Assembly: GCF_002109495.1 (NCBI RefSeq)
Contig: NZ_LVJN01000021.1
Span: 552,162-616,161 of the forward strand
From: Magnetofaba australis IT-1
Lineage (GTDB): Bacteria > Pseudomonadota > Magnetococcia > Magnetococcales > Magnetococcaceae
Direction of reading: 5' to 3'
DNA: 64,000 bases
Position numbers and translations under genes: made by a program
Notes under the pieces: generated by a model
The model's database searches: none
Told to the model about the DNA's origin: nothing
The model's input: the letters and a program-made list of their open reading frames with translations, nothing else
In this document: positions 36,474 through 46,213 of the stretch, in pieces
How positions within the stretch are numbered: position 1 is the first letter of the stretch
Layout of the letters: each line of letters opens with the position of its first letter

Positions 36474-37370
36474 TTATTTGATTAGTTTCTCTCGAAATTC
36501 CTGCAGTTCAGCTTCGTCCTTAAGCGATATTTCCAGCACCATTTGATTTCGTTTTTTAGTCAGCTTGACGCTTTTGTCCAGATAGCTGGTCATCTCTTCC
36601 ACAATAGAAGCAATGGAGGGATCGAGGCCAGACTCCTTGGGCTTCTTCTTAGTCTTAGCCTTTTTGTCGCTACTCTCTTCTGCGTTTTTCTCCAGGTCTT
36701 CTCTCACAATCTGCTCAACATCGCGTACAGAGAGCTCATCCTGGACTATCTGGTTTGCGACTTCAATGATCCGTCTCGAATCTTCGCCATAACCGAGCAG
36801 CGCTCGTGCGTGGCCTGCGCTGATCATCCCCTCCTCCAATAACTCAATTGCGGCTGATGGCAATTTGAGCAGTCGAAGTAGATTACTCACAGCGGTACGA
36901 CTCAAGCCAATGCGTTCTGCTATTTCAGCATGGCTGTAGTTGAATTCCTGGATAAGTCTTTCATAGCCCCGTGCAGTCTCTAACGCACTAAGGTCTTGGC
37001 GTTGAATATTCTCTAGCAAGGCGACTTCCAAAGTACGGCTATCGTCCCACTCTTTGACTATGGCTGGAATCTCTTCCAATCCAGCTTCTGATGAGGCTCG
37101 CCAACGTCGTTCACCAGCTATCAGCTCATATTGTGTATCAGATTTTTTCGAGCTATTGGCCTTGCGCACAATGATCGGCTGCAAAACGCCCTGCTCTTTA
37201 ATTGAACTGACCAGCTCAGCGAGTGACTCTGAGTCAAACTGTTTACGCGGCTGCCAGGGGTTCGGAGCAATGGAATCCACCCGAATATAGCGAATCCTCT
37301 GTTTTTCTTCCGCAGAATCACTATTCAGGAGTGATTCCAGACCACGACCAAGTTTTTGCTCATCACCCAT
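36474..37370 (-). CDS. parB: Chromosome-partitioning protein ParB (CTPase, parS-binding)
   Basis: 298 residues from the ATG at 37370, which has GGAGG five bases upstream; the earlier ATG at 37382 overlaps that SD. Motifs: LGRGLESLL, the N-terminal nuclease-like/CTPase fold with IAGERRWRASSEAGL and LLENIQRQDLSALETA, and the HTH YSHAEIAERIGLSRTAVSNLL. A Lys-rich linker and dimerisation domain close the protein. It nucleates on parS, three copies of which are 3 kb away. parA is directly upstream. Confidence 0.97.
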   Translation of the reverse strand: MGDEQKLGRGLESLLNSDSAEEKQRIRYIRVDSIAPNPWQPRKQFDSESLAELVSSIKEQGVLQPIIVRKANSSKKSDTQYELIAGERRWRASSEAGLEEIPAIVKEWDDSRTLEVALLENIQRQDLSALETARGYERLIQEFNYSHAEIAERIGLSRTAVSNLLRLLKLPSAAIELLEEGMISAGHARALLGYGEDSRRIIEVANQIVQDELSVRDVEQIVREDLEKNAEESSDKKAKTKKKPKESGLDPSIASIVEEMTSYLDKSVKLTKKRNQMVLEISLKDEAELQEFREKLIK

Positions 37371-37392
37371 TTTATCCTCCATGGCGTCTGGG

Positions 37393-38151
37393 TCAGATAG
37401 AGGACGTCATTTTACAGGCAATTTTCATATACGCAAGAGATGAGCTTGAATATGGGTTAAAATTCACACTAGAACGACCAAAGCTCGGGCTTAGAGCAAT
37501 ATTCATGTCCTCGGTTACGATCTCCTCTTCAAACTCTTGTTGAAAGTGAGATTTGATCTCCTCTAATACTAATTTATGGCTCTTTTCTGTTCGTTGCAGT
37601 CGATTAATAATAATCTTCCCGATCGACAATTCTGGATTAATCTTCTCTTGAATTGTCTTAATGGATTTGATCAATTGTGATATTCCCTCCAGCGACAAGA
37701 ATTCGGGCTGCATTGCAATAAAGATCTTATCTGCTGCCGCCATAACGTTGATGGTTAATGTTCCGATTGAAGGGGGCGAATCAATTAAGATGTAGTCATA
37801 TTTTTCTTCAATGTCTGCTATCCGATCTCCTATTTGAGTAAACTTAGTCCGCGTACTCTGCAATGCGATATCAGTGCCATTCAACTCCTGTGTGCCACAT
37901 AGGATATCAAGTTTCTCAGTTACCTCCACTATTGCATCTTCTATTTCTACTTCGTCTGTCATTATGTCCATCAAATTGAATTTTACTGCTTCCTTATCTA
38001 TTCCAAAGAATGTTGTGGCGTTGCCTTGTGGATCCGCATCCACCACTAGAATTTTTTTTCCAATTGCTGACAACGCTACAGCCAGGTTCACACAGGACGT
38101 CGTTTTTCCAACTCCACCCTTTTGATTGACAAATCCAATAATCTCGCTCAT
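37393..38151 (-). CDS. parA: Chromosome-partitioning ATPase ParA (Soj)
   Basis: 252 residues. Deviant Walker A FVNQKGGVGKTTSCVNLA, VDADPQGNATTFFGI, and the DSPPSIGTLTINVMAAAD switch region. The start overlaps the rsmG stop (ATGA). The gene is AT-rich and favours A/T third positions, with many Ile, Lys and Asn, unlike GC-rich parB downstream and mnmE upstream. It forms the dynamic nucleoid gradient that moves ParB-parS complexes. Confidence 0.97.
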   Translation of the reverse strand: MSEIIGFVNQKGGVGKTTSCVNLAVALSAIGKKILVVDADPQGNATTFFGIDKEAVKFNLMDIMTDEVEIEDAIVEVTEKLDILCGTQELNGTDIALQSTRTKFTQIGDRIADIEEKYDYILIDSPPSIGTLTINVMAAADKIFIAMQPEFLSLEGISQLIKSIKTIQEKINPELSIGKIIINRLQRTEKSHKLVLEEIKSHFQQEFEEEIVTEDMNIALSPSFGRSSVNFNPYSSSSLAYMKIACKMTSSI

Positions 38152-38723
38152 CGGTCACCTTCCAGCATCAGCACGGTGCATACTCTTCCAGCAATCTTCT
38201 TTTGCTTGATTTGTGCTTGATTAATCTCTCTTTCACTACCCTTGATATAATCGTTTACCTGTTGTTCACTTACCAACAGAATAAGTTTTCCACTGGGCTT
38301 TAATAGTATACCGCCTATCTCCACAAGGTCTTCTATAGATGCAGTTGCCCGGCTTACAACGACATCAAATCTCTCCTCACTGTCATTTTTTAGATTTTTT
38401 TCCTCTATGATTACATTTTCAAGATCAAGCTTTTTTTTGCAATAGTTCAGAAAAGTGCATTTATTTTTATCTTTTTCTATTAGTGTTACTTGCGAGTTTT
38501 GTGATCTTATTATTGCAATTACTATCCCAGGAATACCCGCACCACTGCCAAAATCAACTATCTCTTCAGCCTCCCCTAAATGTTCAGCAACGAATATGCT
38601 CTCCTCAATGTGCCTTGTTCTTATCTCATTTTCCGTTGATCGTCCAATTAGGTTAAAGGACTTATTCCACTCCTGCAGAAGACTGATATACGTATCAAGC
38701 TTTTGTTGGGTTTCGCTAGCCAT
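38148..38723 (-). CDS. rsmG: 16S rRNA (guanine-N7)-methyltransferase RsmG (GidB)
   Basis: 191 residues with the SAM motif EIVDFGSGAGIPGIVIAI, the N-terminal YISLLQEWNKSFNLIGRSTENEI and VVVSRATASIEDLVEIGG. Overlaps mnmG upstream by 8 bp and parA downstream by 4 bp, so translation is coupled. Very AT-rich: one 60-bp sample (38401-38460) has 18 G+C. It methylates G527 of 16S rRNA. Confidence 0.96.
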   Translation of the reverse strand: MASETQQKLDTYISLLQEWNKSFNLIGRSTENEIRTRHIEESIFVAEHLGEAEEIVDFGSGAGIPGIVIAIIRSQNSQVTLIEKDKNKCTFLNYCKKKLDLENVIIEEKNLKNDSEERFDVVVSRATASIEDLVEIGGILLKPSGKLILLVSEQQVNDYIKGSEREINQAQIKQKKIAGRVCTVLMLEGDR

Positions 38724-40497
38724 TAGATTTTACTCTGATGTAGTTCACTACTGCATTTAAGGCGCCGTTTGAAATTCCGTTTATGTTGGCGATGTCGCCA
38801 ATAGTCGATACACTCACCTGCTTAATTTTTTCCTTCATCTCATTTGAAAGCCCTGGTATTTCATCCCATATAATTTCTTGTGGAACTCGGACGTGCAGCG
38901 CTTTTTTCAACTCTTCTATCTCCTTATACATCTTCCTTTCAAAGTTCTCATAGAGACTACTATTCGCTGCGGCTTCCAGTTCCTGGATTAATGAGCCACT
39001 GATACCCAACTCACCGATCTTATCGAATCCAACACTCGGTTTACCTTCAGACACTTTACTCTGTTTTAATACCTCTCTTAGCATATTTTGTTTCTGTCTA
39101 GATATATTATATTGCGCCCATCGATTATTATCTACTATGCCAATCTCTCTTCCTATTTCAGTTAATCTTTTATCTGCATTTTTCTCTCGCAACAAAATTC
39201 TATACTCAGCACGAGATGTAAACATTCTGTAGGGTTCAACAATTTTATGGCTTATTAAATCGTCTATCATAACTCCAATGTATGAGTTTTCCCTTTGCAG
39301 TATTAGCATTGATTCACCTATTGCAAATTTTGCCGCGTTTATACCAGCTATAATGCCTTGTGCTGCAGCTTCTTCGTATCCAGTCGTTCCATTGATTTGT
39401 CCCGCAAAAAACAATCCATCCTTAAAATTTGACATGAGCGAGCGTTGCAAGTCGTTTGAATCATATGCTGTATATTCAATTGCGTATGCAGGCCGCATCA
39501 TTACTGCATCCTCTAAGCCTGGTATACTCTTCAATATTTTATATTGTACTTCAATCGGTAGTGATGTGGATATTCCGTTAAGATAGACCTCTTCATTGTA
39601 AGAACTCTCAGGCTCTATGAATATCTGGTGCCGGTTGTTGTGCGGAAACTTCACAACTTTGTCTTCAATAGATGGACAGTAACGAGGCCCCACTCCTGAT
39701 ATCTGACCTGAATATAGTGCTGACTTGTAGATATTCTCTTCGATTATCTGCTTTGTCTCATCACTCGTATATGTTATCCAGCACGATTTTTTCTCATTGT
39801 TGTTCTTAATTTTAAGAAATGAGAACCATGGATCATTACCATCATGTTCTTGTTCCACAATTTTTGACCGATCTATCGATCGCCATGAAACCCGTGGAGG
39901 AGTTCCTGTTTTCAGTCTGGTTGGCTTATGTCCAAGCTCGTTGAGCCAGCTCGACAGCTGGTTAGCCCCTCGCTCTGCCAGTCGACCACCTGCATATGTT
40001 TGTTGGCCGACATGTATTTTACCGTCGAGGAATGTTCCGCTGGTTATCACCACAGTCTTGGTGATTATCTCTTCTCCAAACTGATCTTTCACATAGTAGA
40101 CATCTTTCTTTATCAATACCTCTACGGCTTCACCTTGTTTAATAGTCAAGTTCTTCGTTACAGCTAAATATTTTTGTGTTGTTTGTCGATAGAGCAGTTT
40201 ATCAATTTGCGCTCTTGTGCCTTGTACAGCAGGCCCTTTTCTTCTGTTCAGCACACGGTAGTTAATCGCGCATTCGTCCGCCATGATCCCCATTAGCCCA
40301 CCCAGCGCATCTATTTCATGCACCAAATGCCCCTTGCCAATACCACCTATAGCAGGGTTGCAGGAGAGCTGCCCGAGAGTGTCGATTGACTGTGTTAAAA
40401 GGAGGGTTTTGGCGCCTATTTTGGCAGCTGCATGGGCAGCTTCAACGCCTGCGTGGCCGCCGCCAATTACTAGCACTTCGTACATTTTCTTCCCCAT
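38716..40497 (-). CDS. mnmG: tRNA uridine-5-carboxymethylaminomethyl modification enzyme MnmG (GidA)
   Basis: 593 residues. FAD-binding EVLVIGGGHAGVEAAHAAAKIGA, TQSIDTLGQLSCNPAIGGIGKGHLVHEIDALGG (catalytic Cys), VVITSGTFLDGKIHVG and GARYCPSIEDK-type motif GPRYCPSIEDKV are all present. An ATG at 40485 could be the start instead (GGGGAAG upstream). AT-rich like rsmG and parA. The first parS site touches the 40497 start. With MnmE it modifies the wobble uridine of several tRNAs. Confidence 0.97.
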   Translation of the reverse strand: MGKKMYEVLVIGGGHAGVEAAHAAAKIGAKTLLLTQSIDTLGQLSCNPAIGGIGKGHLVHEIDALGGLMGIMADECAINYRVLNRRKGPAVQGTRAQIDKLLYRQTTQKYLAVTKNLTIKQGEAVEVLIKKDVYYVKDQFGEEIITKTVVITSGTFLDGKIHVGQQTYAGGRLAERGANQLSSWLNELGHKPTRLKTGTPPRVSWRSIDRSKIVEQEHDGNDPWFSFLKIKNNNEKKSCWITYTSDETKQIIEENIYKSALYSGQISGVGPRYCPSIEDKVVKFPHNNRHQIFIEPESSYNEEVYLNGISTSLPIEVQYKILKSIPGLEDAVMMRPAYAIEYTAYDSNDLQRSLMSNFKDGLFFAGQINGTTGYEEAAAQGIIAGINAAKFAIGESMLILQRENSYIGVMIDDLISHKIVEPYRMFTSRAEYRILLREKNADKRLTEIGREIGIVDNNRWAQYNISRQKQNMLREVLKQSKVSEGKPSVGFDKIGELGISGSLIQELEAAANSSLYENFERKMYKEIEELKKALHVRVPQEIIWDEIPGLSNEMKEKIKQVSVSTIGDIANINGISNGALNAVVNYIRVKSNG

Positions 40498-40512
40498 GTT
40501 TCACGTGAAACA
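40497..40512. promoter_or_regulatory. parS: parS site 1
   Basis: TGTTTCACGTGAAACA, a perfect 16-bp ParB-binding palindrome, abutting the mnmG start. Confidence 0.96.
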
Positions 40513-40531
40513 CGATTTTAGCTGATTTTCG

Positions 40532-40547
40532 TGTTTCACGTGAAACA
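40532..40547. promoter_or_regulatory. parS: parS site 2
   Basis: TGTTTCACGTGAAACA, a perfect copy 35 bp from site 1. Confidence 0.96.
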
Positions 40548-40567
40548 TGGAGCCTAGAAATGATGTG

Positions 40568-40583
40568 TGTTTCACGTGAAACG
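40568..40583. promoter_or_regulatory. parS: parS site 3
   Basis: TGTTTCACGTGAAACG, 15 of 16 matches, 36 bp from site 2. It is just beyond the mnmE stop. Confidence 0.93.
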
Positions 40584-40596
40584 TAGTATCGATTTG

Positions 40597-41988
40597 CTAC
40601 TTGCCAAGACAGAAGCTATTGAATATATTATCGTAAATCTCTTCGCTATCTGTCTGTCCAAGAAGCTCCTGTGAAGCAATAAGCGCCTCTCTGAGCTCCT
40701 CACCTGCCAATTCAGGCAATTGGGTCTCTTTGAGCTGAGTGACAGCATGCCCAAGATGGGTCTGAATACGATTCAGAAGATTTTCCTGACGCACTGTCGT
40801 TACTGCCAATGACACGTCATCAGAAGAGTTTGCAATGCAGGGCGTTAATGTTCTCTCCAACATCGCATCGATGCCCTCTCCTGTTAGACACGAGGTCTGA
40901 CTGACTGTGACAAATTCTCTGATTTGAATTGGGTTAGCCTGCTGAAGATCAGCTTTGTTCCAAATTAAATGAATATTGCGTGCGGGAAGTGAGCGCAACA
41001 CAGCGTCATCTTCATCGGTCCAGCCGGTGCTTGCATCGGCAACAAAGAGTATGGCGTCAACACTGTCCAGAGCGCGTCGCGCCTTTTCGATGCCAATTCT
41101 CTCAATGGGATCACTGCTCTCACGAATGCCAGCAGAGTCGATAAAATCGACCTGGATCCCCTGAAACTCAATGATATTTTCCAAGCAGTCTCGGGTCGTG
41201 CCGGCAATATCAGTGACGATCGCCTTATCTTGCTGTGCGATGGCGTTAAACAAAGACGACTTACCGACGTTCGGACGACCGACCAACATCACCCGCAGCC
41301 CCTCGCGGAGCAACTGGCCCATTCGCCGTGAGCTCAAAAGTTCCTCCACTCTCGTTTGGGCGGTTTCAAGCTCATTGATTGCACGCTCTAACAGCGGCGA
41401 TTCCTCGTCTGCATCCTCTTCAAAGTCGATATAGGTTTCCAGCACGGCAATGGCTGTAATGAGGCTCTGGCGAATGTTTTCATACAGCTGGGAGAGTCCC
41501 CCCTCCATCTGCTTGAAAAACGCAAATGAGGCCCTTTCTGAGCGCGCATGGATGAGTTGATTGACCCCTTCAGCCTGAGCCAGGTCCATTTTGCCGTTAA
41601 TCACAGCGCGCCGCGTGAATTCACCAGGTTCCGCCGAACGTATGCCAATACGACCCAACGTTTTGATGATCTGCGAGACGATCACAGGGGAGCCATGGCA
41701 CTGCAACTCGATGACATCTTCACCGGTATAGCTGTTTGGCGCGGGAAAGTGCGCAACGAGCAAGCGGTCGATTGGCGCGCCGTCCGGGTCACAGAACAGC
41801 GCCAGCTCAAGTCTACGCGGCTCGAGCTTATGCAGAGGGTAGGGCTCGAAAAGGGTACGATACAGAAGCGGCGCCAATGCGGATAACGGATTGGCGCCGC
41901 TGATGCGCACCACCGCTACGCCGGAGACCCCGGGCGGGGTCGCCAGCGCGCAGATGGCGTCATGGGAGGCATCACGAAGCCTGAACAT
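40597..41988 (-). CDS. mnmE: tRNA modification GTPase MnmE (TrmE)
   Basis: 463 residues: the N-terminal tetrahydrofolate-binding domain ([62 protein letters not shown]), a G domain with [30 protein letters not shown] and NKAD, and the C-terminal FCLGK with the essential Cys. It works with MnmG on wobble uridines. GC-rich, unlike mnmG next door. Confidence 0.97.
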   Translation of the reverse strand: MFRLRDASHDAICALATPPGVSGVAVVRISGANPLSALAPLLYRTLFEPYPLHKLEPRRLELALFCDPDGAPIDRLLVAHFPAPNSYTGEDVIELQCHGSPVIVSQIIKTLGRIGIRSAEPGEFTRRAVINGKMDLAQAEGVNQLIHARSERASFAFFKQMEGGLSQLYENIRQSLITAIAVLETYIDFEEDADEESPLLERAINELETAQTRVEELLSSRRMGQLLREGLRVMLVGRPNVGKSSLFNAIAQQDKAIVTDIAGTTRDCLENIIEFQGIQVDFIDSAGIRESSDPIERIGIEKARRALDSVDAILFVADASTGWTDEDDAVLRSLPARNIHLIWNKADLQQANPIQIREFVTVSQTSCLTGEGIDAMLERTLTPCIANSSDDVSLAVTTVRQENLLNRIQTHLGHAVTQLKETQLPELAGEELREALIASQELLGQTDSEEIYDNIFNSFCLGK

Positions 41989-42015
41989 ACGGCCTCATTG
42001 TCGGTGTGGGGATCG

Positions 42016-43719
42016 TTAGGCGTACTTCTTCATAATGTACCACTGCTGGGCAATGGACAGCACGTTATTGACGAACCAATAGAGCACCAATCCACTGGGG
42101 AAACTCAAGAACATGACAGTGAAGATCACCGGCAGGAACATCATGATCTTCGCCTGAATGGGATCAGCGGGAGCCGGATTCAGACGACTCTGCAGGAACA
42201 TCGAGGCGCCCATGAGCAGCGGCAGCACATAATAGGGATCCATGGCCGAAAGATCGTGGATCCACAGCGCAAACGGCGCATGGCGCATCTCAATGGAGAG
42301 GAACAGGGTCTTATACAGGGCAAAGAAGACCGGGATCTGCACCAGGATGGGCAGACAGCCGCCCAAGGGGTTCACCTTGTGCTCCTGGTACAGCTTCATC
42401 ATCTCCTGATTCAGGCGTTGTTTATCGCTGCCGTAGAGCTTTTTCAGGTCTTCGATCTTTGGCTGCAGCTTCTTCATGGCGTTCATGGAGCGGTAGCTCT
42501 TGTTCGCCAAGGGAAAGAAAGCCAGCTTAATCAACACCGTCAGGAGGATGATGGCAAGACCGTAGTTGCTGAGATAATCATTGAAAAACAGCAGGGTATC
42601 CACCAGCGGCACAGCCAGGAAGTGGAACCAACCATAGTCGATGGCGCGCTCGAGATTGTCACCTTCGGCTTCCAGGGTGCGAATCTCCTTGGGGCCGATA
42701 TAGAGGTCATATTTCTTCACAAACGCGCCGCCCGCCGCGACTTGACTGGCTGGAGAGACCACGCCAGTGCGGAAGGTAGGGGCGTCGTAGTCGAAATAGA
42801 AGCGTTGAGTCTGACCCTCCGGCATGGCGCCGGGGAGAATAGCGGCGAGGAAATACTTATCGGAGAAACCGCCCCAGCCAACCTTGGCGGCATGGCGCGC
42901 ATCCTGACCTTCGCGTAGATCATCATACTCATGCTGTTGGCGTTCGTTATCCAGGTAAGCCATAGGGCCTTCGAAATCCATGGAGACCGGGCCGCCCTCG
43001 GTTTGCAGGGTATGCGGAACCCGCTTGAACTGAGCAAAATGGTAGAAGGAGAGGGGCTTATCACCCTTGTTGAAAACCCGATCCTCAACCGTAATGCGAT
43101 AGCCCTGCTTGGGTATGGTGATCTGCTTTTCAAAAGTAACATTCTGGCCATTGCGCCACTGCAGGGTCAGCACGATGTTTTGCGCGCTCTCCTTACGATC
43201 GGCGAGACGCCACTCGGAGTCAGCGCCAGGGGCGGTGAACGGGGTGGCCTGACTGGGAATGAAACCGCTCTCTTCAAAGAACAGACGATCGCTTTTGGGC
43301 GAGAGGAAGTCGATGGGCTTGCCCTTGTCCCCCAGTTCGGTGAGGAATTTCTTGAAGTCCCAGACTCACCAGCCGCGCGCCGTCGCAGACGCACGCCGCC
43401 CTGGGCGACATCGGTGATAAAGGTCTCCTGCTTGCCGACTGGCGTCCTGCGGCATCGCCTCGCCGGGAATCGGCGGCGGGGTCTGTGCGTCGCCGCTCAT
43501 GCCCTCGGTGGGCACCGGCGCAACGTTGGACGCAACAGGCGCAACAGGGGTGGCGGCAGGCTGCGCGCTGGCGACGTCGGCTGCAGTCGTGACCTGAGAC
43601 TGAGGAGGCGTTGCAGCTGTCTTTTTGGGCGGATATTTCCACGCCATATAGAACTGGAATCCAACCAGCAGCAAGACAGACAGGACGATGGCCAGAAGCG
43701 TGCGCCGATCCATATTCAT
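42016..43719 (-). CDS. yidC: Membrane protein insertase YidC, with frame disruptions near 43366-43450
   Basis: The N-terminus MNMDRRTLLAIVLSVLLLVGFQFYMAWKYPP is the first membrane anchor. The C-terminal five-helix core is intact (NYGLAIILLTVLIKLAFFPL, KVNPLGGCLPILVQIPVFFALYKTLF, LPVIFTVMFLSFPSGLVLYWFVNN). Both ends are in the same frame, but about 80 bp of the periplasmic-domain sequence are not: VGKQETFITDVAQGGVRL, DGARLVS and WDFKKFLTELG appear in successive frames, implying three small indels that cancel out. I treat it as one gene with probable sequence errors. It inserts and folds inner-membrane proteins. Confidence 0.9.
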
Positions 43720-43754
43720 ATCCTTCGGTAAACGCAGTGACGAATAAATGAGAG

Positions 43755-43964
43755 TCAGGGAACAGGATCTATGCCGCCCGGATGAAACGGATGACAGCGC
43801 GCCACCCGTCGCACAGCCAGCCAGGAGCCTCTCAGCGCGCCATGACGGCTGAGCGCTTCATAAGCGTACTGTGAGCAGCTGGGATAGAACCGGCAACGAG
43901 GGGGCAGCAGCGGCGAAATGAAGAGTTGATGACCACGCACCAAGCCCATCAACACTCTACGCAT
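43755..43964 (-). CDS. yidD: Membrane protein insertion efficiency factor YidD
   Basis: 69 residues, [31 protein letters not shown] and [15 protein letters not shown]. The conserved Cys residues and the HPGG(I/V)DPVP ending are diagnostic. It lies between rnpA and yidC, as in most proteobacteria, with an amphipathic membrane-surface location expected. Confidence 0.96.
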   Translation of the reverse strand: MRRVLMGLVRGHQLFISPLLPPRCRFYPSCSQYAYEALSRHGALRGSWLAVRRVARCHPFHPGGIDPVP

Positions 43965-43979
43965 AGCGCCTCTTCCCTC

Positions 43980-44426
43980 TCAGCCGCGCGGCGCTGGCGT
44001 GGCGCCCTGCGCAAACGGCTTGATGAGTCTGTTCAACTCCGCGCGCAGTTGATCGTTATCGCTGAGCCGCGCGGGGGGCTTGGCGATTAAAACCAGATCC
44101 ATCGGTTGCGTCAACTGTGCGCGGCGCAGGCGGAACCATTCGCGCGCAAGTCGCTTGATGCGATTGCGATCGTGCGCTTTACCCACCTTGCGGCTCACCG
44201 TCAGGCCGATGCGGGCGCCTGGGGCGGACTCGTTGGGTTGGGCAAATACGTAATAGAGGACGAAGCAGGGGGAGTGACGCCGCTGACGCCGCGCCATCAC
44301 GCGCTGGAAGTCGCGCGACTTGAGCAGTCGCGCGGACTTGGGAAATCCGGCGGGTTTGCGCGCGGGCGCAGCGAGATCGCCAGAAGCGCGCCCCGAGGGC
44401 GCGCGCTCCCCGCTAAGATCGTTCAA
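43980..44426 (-). CDS. rnpA: Ribonuclease P protein component
   Basis: Up to 148 residues from a TTG start four bases after the rpmH stop; the first ~28 residues may be untranslated. The core is typical: ARLLKSRDFQRVMARRQRR, RIGLTVSRKVGKAHDRNRIKRLAREWFR (RNR motif) and DLVLIAKP. It binds the catalytic RNase P RNA for tRNA 5' maturation. Same operon as rpmH and yidD. Confidence 0.94.
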   Translation of the reverse strand: MNDLSGERAPSGRASGDLAAPARKPAGFPKSARLLKSRDFQRVMARRQRRHSPCFVLYYVFAQPNESAPGARIGLTVSRKVGKAHDRNRIKRLAREWFRLRRAQLTQPMDLVLIAKPPARLSDNDQLRAELNRLIKPFAQGATPAPRG

Positions 44427-44430
44427 GCGC

Positions 44431-44565
44431 TTACGGAATCAGCTTCTTACGGCCACGGGCGCGGCGACGGGCCAACACTTTGCGACCGTTTTTGGTGGCC
44501 ATGCGGGCGCGGAAGCCATGGGTGCGACTACGACGAATGGTGCTGGGCTGGAAAGTCCGTTTCAC
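44431..44565 (-). CDS. rpmH: 50S ribosomal protein L34
   Basis: 44 residues, [20 protein letters not shown] and [19 protein letters not shown], with a GTG start. AAGGGG lies upstream. Immediately precedes rnpA. First gene of the rpmH-rnpA-yidD-yidC-mnmE unit. Confidence 0.97.
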   Translation of the reverse strand: MKRTFQPSTIRRSRTHGFRARMATKNGRKVLARRRARGRKKLIP

Positions 44566-44701
44566 GGCTCGCCCCTTTCCTAAATGGTTCGAATTGCAGA
44601 CAATCCCCGGACTTCGAATAGACGTAAAGCCCTGCGCCGATAACCATCAGCGCAGCGTCGCCAAAAGCGCCGCATCCAGCCGGGTTCTAAGGAAACGCAA
44701 T

Positions 44702-44729
44702 ATCATACTCACTGGCGCTGTTGCGTCAA
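44702..44729 (-). promoter_or_regulatory. Predicted promoter for the rpmH operon
   Basis: On the minus strand TTGACG, a 16-bp spacer, then TATGAT, giving a leader of about 130 nt before rpmH. Close to sigma70 consensus. Confidence 0.65.
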
Positions 44730-44771
44730 GCATTTTTTTACGCATTGCTCTGTTTTTCACGCCACGATCCA

Positions 44772-44800
44772 TTGAGAGGAGCGGGTAAGTACGGTATACA
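44772..44800 (+). promoter_or_regulatory. Predicted promoter for dnaA
   Basis: TTGAGA, a 17-bp spacer, then TATACA, 48 bp before the dnaA ATG. It is back-to-back with the rpmH promoter. No DnaA box was found in this 280-bp gap. Confidence 0.62.
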
Positions 44801-44848
44801 GAAATGTTCGAACTCAAGAAAGAATCGGCCTGGGGATGACCGGCGTTT

Positions 44849-46187
44849 ATGAGCGATCTTTGGACACAAGCCATGGAGGCGGTGCGCGGCCAGGTCTCGG
44901 ACCAGGCCTTTGAGACGTTCATTAAACCGTTGCGCGCCGAACACGACGCCGAAAACGCTCGCTTATTGCTGTATGCCGCCAACCCGTTTGCGGTGGACCG
45001 GGTGAAGAACCGCTTTGGCGGTCTGCTGGAAGAGATCCTGACCGAGATGGGCGAGGCGGTGGCCATTGAGTTTTTGGTGGATCCCGCCGCGCAGCCTGCG
45101 CCGCGTCCGGAAGCGCCCGCCAGCGGCCCGCGCGCCGTGGCGCTGGAGGAGGAGGGCGACCCGCACAAACGCGCCGGGCTCGATCCACGTTATACGTTCG
45201 ACTCATTCGTAGTGGGGGCTGCAACCAGTTTGTCCATGCCGCCGCCGCGCGGGTGGCCGAAGCCCCCGCCGCCGCCTACAACCCGCTGTTCATCCATGGC
45301 GGGTGGGCTTGGGCAAGACCCATGTGATGCAGGCCATCGGCAATCAGATCCTGGCCGAGCGGCCCGATCTGCGGGTGCTGTATACCTCGTCGGAAAACTT
45401 CATGACGCAGTTGATCAACTCGCTGCGGCAGAAGCAGGTGTTCAACTTCAAGGACACCTTCCGCAAAGTGGACGTGCTGATGGTGGATGACATCCAGTTC
45501 ATTGCGGGCAAGAAAGCGACGCAGGAGGAGTTTTTCCACACCTTCAACGCGCTGTATGAGGCCAAGAAGCAGATCGTCCTCACCGCCGACAGCTTCCCCC
45601 ATGAGATCGAGCATCTGGAGGAGCGGCTGCGGTCGCGCTTCGGCATGGGTCTGGTGGCGGATATGCAGCCGCCGGAGCTGGAGACGCGCATCGCCATCCT
45701 CAAGAACAAGGCGTCGGGGGAGGGGCTGGAGCTGGCCGATGAGGTGGCCTTCTTCCTGGCCGAGGCGATTCAGACCAATGTGCGCGAGTTGGAGGGGGCG
45801 TTGATTCGCGTCTCCGCCTACGCCTCGCTCACCGGCAAGCCCATCACCATGGCCCTGGTGCGCGAGTCGCTCAAGGATATCGTCAAAGGGCGCGATAAAC
45901 CGGCCACCATCGAGCGCATCCAGGAGACGGTGGCCAACTACTTCAAAATCACGCAGGCGGATCTGCGCGGAACCAAGAAGTCGCGGCTCTACAGCCATCC
46001 CAGACAGGTGGCCATGTACCTGTGCAAGCAGTTGACCCGCCACTCCTACCCGGAGATTGGCCACCGCTTCGGCGGGCGGGATCACACCACGGTGCTCTAC
46101 GCTGTGGATAAGATTGATAAAAAACGCAACGACGACGCCGAATTGGCGGAGACGTTGGCGACATTGAGCGATATGTTGCGCCGTTAA
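44849..46187 (+). CDS. dnaA: Replication initiator DnaA, two single-G frameshifts in this sequence
   Basis: Domain I (LWTQAMEAVRGQVSDQAFETFIKPL), a short linker, the AAA+ domain (LDPRYTFDSFVVG ... GLGKTHVMQAIGNQI, VLMVDDIQFIAGKK, LRSRFGMGLVADMQPPE) and the DnaA-box-binding domain IV (RQVAMYLCKQLTRHSYPEIGHRFGGRDHTTVLYA). The frame breaks at G runs 45214-45218 and 45301-45303; adding one G at each restores GGCNQFVHAAAARVAEAPAA and HGGVGLGKT. Restored length about 446 residues, normal. Because dnaA is essential, errors are likelier than mutations. Confidence 0.95.
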
Positions 46188-46213
46188 ATATTTTGGCGGG
46201 GGGAGTGTACAGC

